From NCBI GenBank assembly GCA_965371945.1, contig CBDVAK010000251.1, positions 1 to 5,266 of the forward strand: a stretch of 5,266 nt of DNA, read 5' to 3'. Source of the DNA: CBDVAK01 sp965371945 (GTDB taxonomy: Bacteria; Pseudomonadota; Gammaproteobacteria; Competibacterales; JAHEDQ01). Below the pieces are notes generated by a model. It was given only the letters and a program-made list of their open reading frames with translations. It ran no database searches and had not been told where the DNA came from. Both the position numbers and the translations under genes were made by a program. Shown here piece by piece: positions 1 to 5,266 of the stretch; within the stretch, counting starts at the first letter, position 1, and the number at the start of each line of letters is the position of its first letter.

Positions 1-27
1 CGTCCACAGGATTGTCTGCTTGGCCAT
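1..27 (-). CDS. Start of a further gene, cut by the window edge (MAKQTILWT...)
   Basis: Only the first nine codons are visible (MAKQTILWT); the gene continues beyond base 1. The start is supported by a GGAG Shine-Dalgarno (read on the minus strand, bases 37-34) exactly six bases before the ATG. It is also supported by its place 25 bases after the stop of the 1440-aa gene on the same strand, which suggests co-transcription. I have a weak memory of uncharacterised proteins with similar openings (…TxLWTxLPNG…) in actinobacterial genomes, but nine residues are too few to assign a family or function. Confidence 0.7.
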
Positions 28-52
28 CGCTATCTCCAGCCCCTGTTCTGTC

Positions 53-3000
53 TCAGGCAAACGCCTCGCAGTACTCGCGCCAGGCGTATCGGGTGCCTTC
101 GCCGATCAGTGCCAGTTCTTGCTCCAGCGTCAGGTCCGGGCGTAGTCCCACCATGTCTCTGAGGACCGGGTCGCCGTTGGAGCCAGCGAACTTCCGCTCG
201 CAGGTGATCGTCACGCTGCCGGAGAAAATAAAGAGCGAGATCTCGATTGTGAGTTGGGCCTTGCCGACACATTTCCCGCTCTCGAATTCATAGCGCAACT
301 CCAGGTAGAGCTCGAGGGAGGCGGTAATCAGACCGAGGACATCAACGTGGCCACCCAGGCGGAAGTATCCGGTGAGCGAGGCATCATCCATCTCCATGCG
401 AAAGTAGATGCCGGCCATAACGTGGACGCCGCCCGAGGCGACGCCGAAATCCACGGAGAGGCTTGCGCCGAATTCAAAGGAGGCCTCCAGGATCTGCACC
501 CCGTGGGGGTCGATGGTGACACCGAAGAACCCACCTCCGCCGAACATGTAGACCGTCAGGTTGAAGGGCTGCTCGCGGGTGCAGAAGTTGAATCTGACAC
601 TCAACGGCTGGCCGATAAAAGGCACCGTAAAACCGGCACCCAGGCTCAGGTTGTTCAGACTCAGCACGCCGATGGACACACTCGGCAGGCCGACGTTGAA
701 CCCGGCGTCGATGCCCTTGGCACTGATGTCGAGATACGGTGGGTCCGAGAAGCCGTCGAGCGGGATCAGATCCCGTAAGGTTTCGACAAAGCTCAACGGT
801 CCGACGAACTTGATGTCCGACAGCAGCACATCGACATCCATCTTGGCGGCACTGTCGATGCGAAACTCGATCTTCTCGAAGTTCAGTTCGAGAAAGCTGG
901 CCGGGGCGATCAGCACCAGGTCGAACTGCTTGAGGCCACACACGACGCTGACCTTCGGCGAACTGGAACCGCTTTTTTTGACCATCGCCTCGACCGCAAC
1001 GAGCAAGCCGCGCTTGTCGTTGGCCCTGAAGATGGGATCATCACTGGCGGGGTTGGCGCCGGGCAGCCACCAGCTATCGATCGCGGGATTCCAGTCGAAC
1101 CGGATCGTCAGTTCGTCCCCGGTCAGCATATCCACGAGCTTGAGCAAATCAGCGACACTGCCCAGAATCTGTTCAACCGCTGACAGCGCGGCAAGAACGA
1201 CCCTGGCTGGGGCACCGTCGAGCAGTTGAAAGTCTTCAAGGGCAGATCTCAACGGATCGATCGCAGCCGCGAGCGCCAGGACGCGGGTCCGCAGTTCGTC
1301 TGGGTCAGAGAAAAGCGATGCGATCTGGTCAGGCTGGCCGACGATGTCGTCCAGGGCATCGAACAGGGTCTTGGCATGACCGATGAGTGCCGGGAGTTTT
1401 TCGAGGTCAGCGAGGAACCCGTCTACCTGTTGTGCGTAGGACAACAGTGACTGGCGGAAGCCTGAGGGAAGCTGTACGCCCGCCACCGGCGTGTTCGTGG
1501 CGGTGATCAGAGCGGCGATGGTGGACCGTGCCCCAGCCACGGAAGCCGGCAGATCAGCCAGCTCGGTCGCCGTCGAGGCCACATCGATTGGCAAGTCCTT
1601 GAAAGCGGCGACCTTGGTGACTACGTCGTTGATTGCCGCGGTCACCAGGTTTGCAGCCGCCTGCACCGGCGCCACCTGGGCTGTGGCATAGGCACTGGCC
1701 TGTTGCAGGAGGTCTGCCTGAGTCGATGCAAAAGCCGCGATGGCCCCGGCGCCGACATTGCCTGATTGCGCGGCGATTTGGGTTGCGAATCCGTACAGCC
1801 GGCCCAGTGTGTTGATGAAATCCTCGAGCCGCGTGCTCGCCTCGCTCACGAACTTTGGTACGCGATCCGGGTTCTTGTCCAGCTTGGTAACGGAGGCTAT
1901 GAGTTCTCCGAGCGGGATGCAGCCAAACAGTAACGGCAGGGGCAGATCGCCGATCGAAGACGGGAACTGGTCGCCTTTCGGGAACCCGCCGCCTGTGGGA
2001 ATGTTGCCCTGAATGAACTCGCCGACGTCGCCCATTACCGGACCGGCCAGGCGCGAGAGTGCGCTGGGTTTCAGGTTGGGTTGCAGGAAGCCGCCTGAAC
2101 GGTCTCCTTGGGCGGAGAAATCGAGCATGGCCATGTTTGGCTGATCGGCTACCGAGACAAAAACCTCGCCCTTGTTTGCTCCGGAGCCATCAAAGCCATG
2201 TTGCAGGTAGTACGTGTTCCAGGTCAGTTTGTTGTTCTTCGAACTGCCCGTAAGGTGAGACAACGCGCCGATGCGTGCTTCGACAGATGCGATCTTGGGG
2301 AAAAACACCGGTCGTGAAAGGTCTTCGCTGGCGATTCGCAGGGATGCGTTGCCGGATTCCACCTCGCCACCAAATTCGATGGTGTCGGCCTGCACGGTGG
2401 TGTCTCCGGGCTTCAGGCTGGTAGCCAGTGCGACCCGCTGCTGCTTGAGTGCCGCGAAACGCCGGCCGGGCGTGCCTGGATCCTGGCGCGCAGCGAACTC
2501 GTCACGTGCCAGCACGGCATTCGTCTCAGCCGCCGACCAGTTGGGATCAAGCTTGAGAGTCGTCGGATTCTGGATGCGGGGACAACCCATCGTGTTGTCC
2601 ATGAAGATCATCGGTAGTTCGAAAGCAACGCGGCGTCCATCGAGATCGCTGGCGACGCACTGAAAGGCAAATGGCGTCCCGTTGACCGCGGGCCAGAACA
2701 TGCTCTGGCCGAAGCCACCGATCAAGGACACCTGGCTGTTTGGTTGATCGAGATTCGGTGTGACCTGGGTCAGAATCCGCACGCTGGAGAAGGGGAGTTG
2801 GCGGGCGAACCGTCGTGTATTGGCCGAATCCCGCAGGGTGTTGTAGATGGCCCGGTCAAAGCGGCGTTCGCGTTCGCGGATGACAATGAACAGCCGCTGG
2901 CGAAGATAGGCAGGGTTTCCGCTCCTTTGTTCGACGGTCTGTTTGCCGTTGTGGAACTTACGTTCGCTGACTTTGACCAGCGAGACACGGTGACCGAACG

Positions 3001-4375
3001 GATACAGAAATCCCCGGTAGACGACACGGACGTAGTGGTCCCTTGCCATGCTCGCCCGGTGCACCCACTCCTCGACCGATAGCCCGGGCGGATCCCAGGC
3101 TCCGCGGGAATCCAGCCATCCGCCGAGGGCGGACAGCATCAATAGTTCGGTGGCTACCGGCTCGGGTGTATATCCCGAAACCGAGAAGTTCGATGAAAGG
3201 TGGACAAATTCGAAGCGGTCCCGATCATCCAGAGGCATCCTGAACGGGCGTGTGTCGTGTCCGGGAAGGTCCGCTGTGTCGGGCCAGGCTTTCTGCATCC
3301 GTTTCGCTGAGCCTTCCCCGGTAAGCGCCCAGACCGCCCGAATGGTGCGCCGTGGATCGGGTGAGGGGGGCTCGATGACGTTCCCGTCCTTATCCGGCGC
3401 AACCAGCCGTGAGTGCCACAACTCAGTATGTCCGGTAGCCGGAGAGGTGACGGGTGTGGATGCGTGGCGCCAGCTTTCCTCAGCATGTGGCGAGACGATC
3501 AGCCGCCAGGGCAATTCGATCGCGGTCTCCAGAGACGACGGCAACCCCGGTCGTGGCGGTCGTGCCAGCCGGCTGATGTCTCTTGTGCGGATGATCTTGC
3601 GCGAAGGCAGCGGTTTCAGCTCCGGACCAGCGGAAAACTGGCGAACCCGAAGCGTGGCTTCGCCACCGGGCAGCGTCGCGATCCGCATGCTGCGGGCGAT
3701 GTAGGTCGCCAGCGCCGCGCGCCGCGCTGGCGTCAACCCCCTCAACGAACCGGTGCGCAGGAGCCTGTCTATGCCGGCGACGATGCGGCGCCTGGCGGGT
3801 GGCCGGGCGTTCCTCGGTACCCGCAGGGCGAGTTCTTGACATGCATCGAGTACGCTGCTCAGCGTGTACGGAATGTCGAAGTCGTTGGGTACCTGAAAGG
3901 CGATACGGGATTCTCCCGCCGTCCGGGCGCGTATCGGTGGTCCGGTTGGACTCTCGCTGCCACCGGGTTCCGGCTTTGGTTCCACATTGCGATTCGGGTG
4001 GTTGGCTTCGGGGTTCGTGGTCCCGGGCGCTGCGGCCTCGAAGAAGGTCCGCTCGGTGATCGCCTGAGGCGGAAAATGCAGGATCAGATAGCTGGCGCCG
4101 TTGCCGGACTTGACGAGTCGCGGGGGAGAGCCCGGCACGATCTCCAGATTTCGACGCTCAATACGCAGAGCCAGCAGATCTTCCGGTCTGACCACCGCGT
4201 CACCCCTGCGGCCCTGATCGAACAGGTTGCCTGTTACCTTGGGCTTGCGCGGGCGAATGGGGCGTCGAACGCGCCGCCGAGGCAAGGCTGGCAATTTGCG
4301 ATCCGTAAAGCCCGGACGGGTACGTCCGGTACCGGTCGGGCCGTTAGGACCAGATCCGCTGCGTCCATTGCTCAT
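53..4375 (-). CDS. Very large uncharacterised protein (1440 aa), possibly of a contractile-injection/tail-like cluster
   Basis: The frame is uninterrupted for 1440 codons. The ATG at 4375 has a GGGAGAG Shine-Dalgarno just upstream, and no in-frame alternative is needed. No signal peptide or transmembrane helix is evident, so a cytoplasmic product is likely. Layout: residues 1-50 are rich in Gly, Pro and Arg; 90-115 contain a hydrophobic strand (SYLILHFPPQ); 120-150 are a Pro/Glu/Gly linker. Residues 155-820 look like mixed globular folds, with landmarks ELPWRLIVSP (287-296), TELWHSRL (317-324), GGWLDSRGAWDPP (418-430) and VVYRGFLYPFGH (451-462). About 820-1080 is Ala/Leu/Asp-rich and strongly helical, possibly coiled coil. 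About 1090-1440 is beta-rich with alternating hydrophobic residues and a glycine cluster (MFGGGGFFG, 1277-1285). I recall similar LPYRLxLSP / TELWHxRL landmarks in large hypothetical proteins of other bacteria, but no described function and no catalytic motif. A structural or cargo-related role in an injection-system cluster rests only on the upstream remnants. Confidence 0.93.
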   Translation of the reverse strand: MSNGRSGSGPNGPTGTGRTRPGFTDRKLPALPRRRVRRPIRPRKPKVTGNLFDQGRRGDAVVRPEDLLALRIERRNLEIVPGSPPRLVKSGNGASYLILHFPPQAITERTFFEAAAPGTTNPEANHPNRNVEPKPEPGGSESPTGPPIRARTAGESRIAFQVPNDFDIPYTLSSVLDACQELALRVPRNARPPARRRIVAGIDRLLRTGSLRGLTPARRAALATYIARSMRIATLPGGEATLRVRQFSAGPELKPLPSRKIIRTRDISRLARPPRPGLPSSLETAIELPWRLIVSPHAEESWRHASTPVTSPATGHTELWHSRLVAPDKDGNVIEPPSPDPRRTIRAVWALTGEGSAKRMQKAWPDTADLPGHDTRPFRMPLDDRDRFEFVHLSSNFSVSGYTPEPVATELLMLSALGGWLDSRGAWDPPGLSVEEWVHRASMARDHYVRVVYRGFLYPFGHRVSLVKVSERKFHNGKQTVEQRSGNPAYLRQRLFIVIRERERRFDRAIYNTLRDSANTRRFARQLPFSSVRILTQVTPNLDQPNSQVSLIGGFGQSMFWPAVNGTPFAFQCVASDLDGRRVAFELPMIFMDNTMGCPRIQNPTTLKLDPNWSAAETNAVLARDEFAARQDPGTPGRRFAALKQQRVALATSLKPGDTTVQADTIEFGGEVESGNASLRIASEDLSRPVFFPKIASVEARIGALSHLTGSSKNNKLTWNTYYLQHGFDGSGANKGEVFVSVADQPNMAMLDFSAQGDRSGGFLQPNLKPSALSRLAGPVMGDVGEFIQGNIPTGGGFPKGDQFPSSIGDLPLPLLFGCIPLGELIASVTKLDKNPDRVPKFVSEASTRLEDFINTLGRLYGFATQIAAQSGNVGAGAIAAFASTQADLLQQASAYATAQVAPVQAAANLVTAAINDVVTKVAAFKDLPIDVASTATELADLPASVAGARSTIAALITATNTPVAGVQLPSGFRQSLLSYAQQVDGFLADLEKLPALIGHAKTLFDALDDIVGQPDQIASLFSDPDELRTRVLALAAAIDPLRSALEDFQLLDGAPARVVLAALSAVEQILGSVADLLKLVDMLTGDELTIRFDWNPAIDSWWLPGANPASDDPIFRANDKRGLLVAVEAMVKKSGSSSPKVSVVCGLKQFDLVLIAPASFLELNFEKIEFRIDSAAKMDVDVLLSDIKFVGPLSFVETLRDLIPLDGFSDPPYLDISAKGIDAGFNVGLPSVSIGVLSLNNLSLGAGFTVPFIGQPLSVRFNFCTREQPFNLTVYMFGGGGFFGVTIDPHGVQILEASFEFGASLSVDFGVASGGVHVMAGIYFRMEMDDASLTGYFRLGGHVDVLGLITASLELYLELRYEFESGKCVGKAQLTIEISLFIFSGSVTITCERKFAGSNGDPVLRDMVGLRPDLTLEQELALIGEGTRYAWREYCEAFA

Positions 4376-4414
4376 GGCACTCTCCCAGATGCTGTCGCCT
4401 GGCTGGTTTGTGCA

Positions 4415-4543
4415 CTAATGAAGAATAGGTGCCTGCTTGCAAGAATCAAGGAGCAATTCATCGACCACCTTGACGCCATCGACCAAAACGCTGAAACTTG
4501 CCGGCGTAGGCGTATTGGTGGATTGGTTGTCCGATCGCGTCAC
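4415..4543 (-). pseudogene. Remnant resembling the N-terminus of a VgrG / late-control-D spike protein
   Basis: From a possible GTG at 4543 this frame gives 42 residues, including STNTPTPASFSVLVDG and then VKVVDELLLDS, before a stop at 4415. The pattern Pro-x-Phe-Ser-Val-x-Val-Asp-Gly followed by an acidic 'DELL.DS' resembles, from memory, the first 30-35 residues of gpD/VgrG-like spike hub proteins (phage late control D; Afp8 in eCIS). Those proteins normally run to several hundred residues. Here the similarity stops after DS(C)KQ and the frame closes, 39 bases before the start of the 1440-aa gene. The natural start may have been a lost ATG near STNT (4522). It could instead be a small real ORF or chance. 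The coherent hydrophobic/acidic pattern favours a genuine coding remnant, but the family match is by eye. Confidence 0.4.
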
Positions 4544-4676
4544 ACTGTTTGTGGGCCGGTCCAAGTGAATAGAAGAGAGTACCCAGGTCCTGTGCTCGAT
4601 TTCCTCGGCGATTTCCCAAAGACTAGCCAAATACTGCGTACGCTTAGCCCGCCACCACGTAATAGTTCTGCGTGCC
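4544..4676 (-). pseudogene. Frame-broken LysM-like remnant
   Basis: Two pieces in different frames join into a LysM-like motif. One frame reads GTQNYYVVAG and hits TAA at 4646. Twenty-two bases further on, another frame reads SLWEIAEEIEHRTW and then HLDRPTN. LysM domains typically read Y-x-V-x-x-G-D-(S/T)-L-W-x-I-A, so removing the intervening bases would give YYVVAG(D)SLWEIAEE, followed by a 'W..I...LDRPTN' second half. In eCIS loci a LysM-bearing tube-cap protein (Afp7-like) lies directly upstream of the VgrG-like spike gene, which is the order seen here. The piece is too short and broken to be functional. Nothing recognisable extends beyond about 4680, where the cold-shock gene leader begins. 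The alternative is that both pieces are coincidental. Confidence 0.35.
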
Positions 4677-4732
4677 CCGAGATGACCTGAGATCGGCACG
4701 GCAAGAACGAAATCAACACTTTGGAGAACAGA
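4677..4732 (+). other. Presumed 5' leader of the cold-shock gene
   Basis: This stretch lies between the last recognisable piece of the minus-strand remnant and the cold-shock start codon. It is purine-rich near its end and carries the GGAG Shine-Dalgarno (4723-4726) of the cold-shock gene. Long leaders are usual for cold-shock genes, so the transcript may begin further upstream, inside the remnant DNA. I see no convincing sigma-70 promoter pair and no clear stem-loop here. Confidence 0.3.
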
Positions 4733-4942
4733 ATGGCTGTAGGAACTGTAAAGTGGTTCAACCCCAGTAAAGGCTACGGTTTTGTCGAGCCGAACGATGG
4801 CAGCAAGGATGTCTTCATCCATATTTCCGCTTTGGAGCGTGCCGGCATCGGTACGCTGAATGAAGGCCAGAAGATCGAGTTCGAGGTCGTTCCCGGCAAC
4901 AACGGCAAATCCTCTGCCGACAACGTAAAGCTCGTCGACTAG
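4733..4942 (+). CDS. Cold-shock protein, CspA family (69 aa)
   Basis: This is a single cold-shock domain filling the whole protein, at the usual length of about 70 residues. It is a small five-stranded OB-fold that binds single-stranded RNA and DNA and acts as an RNA chaperone in the cytoplasm. Visible hallmarks are GTVKWFN (residues 4-10), the RNP1 motif KGYGFV (13-18, with the less common Tyr at 15 and Val at 18), the RNP2 motif VFIHIS (27-32), then EGQKIEFEV (44-52) and GKSSADNV (58-65). The aromatic nucleic-acid contacts Trp8, Phe9, Tyr15, Phe17, Phe28 and His30 are present. The ATG at 4733 is chosen because GGAG lies six bases before it and MAVGTVKWF is the normal family N-terminus. An in-frame TTG at 4721 would add only MENR and would swallow the Shine-Dalgarno. 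It is transcribed away from the large minus-strand gene and ends in a strong terminator. Which paralogue it is, and whether it is cold-induced, cannot be told from sequence. Confidence 0.97.
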   Translation: MAVGTVKWFNPSKGYGFVEPNDGSKDVFIHISALERAGIGTLNEGQKIEFEVVPGNNGKSSADNVKLVD

Positions 4943-4965
4943 CAGCGGGCCTGCCAACGAGGTGG

Positions 4966-4994
4966 CGACTGCACGGTCCGTGCAGTCGTCTTTT
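4966..4994 (+). terminator. Intrinsic terminator of the cold-shock gene
   Basis: A perfect 10-bp inverted repeat (CGACTGCACG / CGTGCAGTCG, 4966-4975 and 4979-4988) with a three-base loop is followed directly by TCTTTT (4989-4994). It lies 23 bases after the cold-shock stop codon, the standard position for a Rho-independent terminator. The short T run leaves room for some read-through into the next gene. Confidence 0.9.
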
Positions 4995-5004
4995 ACCGAA
5001 CGCA

Positions 5005-5019
5005 TTCCAGGCACTGGAA
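5005..5019. repeat. Short perfect dyad upstream of the small gene
   Basis: TTCCAG, three bases (GCA), then CTGGAA form a perfect 6-bp inverted repeat. It lies 10 bases after the terminator T run and ends 19 bases before the ATG at 5039. It could be an operator half-site pair or a small RNA hairpin beside the ribosome binding site. With six base pairs it could also be chance. Confidence 0.5.
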
Positions 5020-5038
5020 CAAATCGAGTGAGGGATCC

Positions 5039-5248
5039 ATGGCACGAAAGCCTAACTATGCATTTGAGCGTAACAACCGCGCCAAGGCCAAGGCGGCCAA
5101 GCGCGAGGCAAAAAGACAGGCCAAACTCGCTGCCAAGGCGGACGAGGACGGGACATCCGGCGAGCAGAGTCCCGCCGATTTAGCGACGGATGTCAACGGT
5201 GGCCAGGATAGCCCTGCCGATGATCTGGTCCCGCCGGAACGCAGCTAG
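5039..5248 (+). CDS. Small charged protein of unknown function (69 aa, MARKPNY type)
   Basis: The start codon follows an AGGG Shine-Dalgarno (5031-5034) with a four-base gap, and the frame runs 69 codons to a TAG. Residues 1-34 are very basic (MARKPNYAFERNNR, then repeated Lys-Ala/Arg-Ala pairs), likely one long helix and suited to nucleic-acid contact. Residues 35-69 are acidic, rich in Asp, Glu, Gly, Ser and Pro, and probably disordered. There is no signal peptide or membrane segment. I recall short proteobacterial hypothetical proteins opening MARKPNY-x-FE(R/K) with Lys/Ala-rich tails, sometimes beside cold-shock genes, but none with a known role. It lies 96 bases after the cold-shock stop codon, behind a strong terminator, so it probably has its own promoter or depends on read-through. 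An RNA- or ribosome-associated role is only a guess from charge and location. Confidence 0.82.
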   Translation: MARKPNYAFERNNRAKAKAAKREAKRQAKLAAKADEDGTSGEQSPADLATDVNGGQDSPADDLVPPERS

Positions 5249-5266
5249 GAGGCTGTCCGAGAACAG

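Noticed and set aside
2271..2663. Plus-strand frames inside the large gene (also at 254-778, 561-1229 and 3048-3704)
   Set aside because: All are antisense shadows of the intact 1440-aa frame with low-complexity Arg/Ser/Pro-rich translations and no family signature.
4436..4443. CTTGCAAG palindrome in the gap upstream of the large gene
   Set aside because: An 8-base palindrome is expected by chance and lies inside the remnant reading frame; there is no supporting partner site.
3413..4690. Plus-strand open frame of 425 codons
   Set aside because: It is antisense to the large gene for most of its length, is rich in Arg, Gly and Pro as expected from the reverse frame of a high-GC gene, has no recognisable motif, and runs through the gap into the remnants.
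4721..4732. Upstream TTG start for the cold-shock protein
   Set aside because: It would add only four residues outside the family norm and would place the GGAG ribosome binding site inside the coding region. The ATG at 4733 is ideally spaced.
4415..5014. Minus-strand open frame of 199 codons crossing the cold-shock gene
   Set aside because: Its first two thirds lie antisense to the clearly real cold-shock gene and its terminator. Only the last part (after about 4624) looks protein-like, and that is annotated as gene remnant instead of one long gene.
5249..5266. Sequence GGCTGTCCGAGAACAG at the right edge, reminiscent of an insertion-sequence end or a terminator arm
   Set aside because: The window stops here, so neither a matching inverted repeat nor a transposase can be seen. 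It is too short to call.

Overview
The window (about 60% G+C by eye) looks like a junction between an accessory gene cluster and a housekeeping locus in a proteobacterium. I favour an alphaproteobacterium. The reasons are the type of the cold-shock protein (begins MAVGTVKWFN, with KGYGFV and a C-terminal GKSSADNV) and the small MARKPNY-type protein behind it. The taxonomic call is recollection of family style, not a search.

Minus strand, right to left (4676 to 1): first comes a short, frame-broken stretch (4676-4415) that I read as remains of two neighbouring genes. One resembles a LysM domain; the other resembles the N-terminus of a VgrG / phage late-control-D spike protein. Next is one very large intact gene (4375-53, 1440 aa) for an uncharacterised cytoplasmic-looking protein with three zones: an N-terminal soluble part, an alpha-helical middle and a glycine/beta-rich C-terminal part. 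After a 25-base gap, a further gene starts at 27 with its own Shine-Dalgarno and runs off the left edge. A LysM protein followed by a VgrG-like spike is the order found in extracellular contractile injection system (eCIS, Afp/PVC-like) baseplate loci. The large gene may therefore be part of an eCIS-type or tail-like cluster whose upstream part has decayed. This is an inference from short matches judged by eye.

Plus strand, right end: a 69-aa cold-shock protein (4733-4942) is followed by a strong intrinsic terminator (4966-4994). A perfect 6-bp dyad (5005-5019) then precedes a 69-aa gene of unknown function with a basic N-terminal half and an acidic C-terminal half (5039-5248). The cold-shock gene and the minus-strand cluster diverge, and the presumed cold-shock leader overlaps or abuts the decayed gene remnants.

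The 357 bases between the two divergent intact genes (4376-4732) hold the gene remnants, the ribosome binding sites of both flanking genes, and presumably the promoter(s). I could not recognise a convincing -35/-10 pair there.
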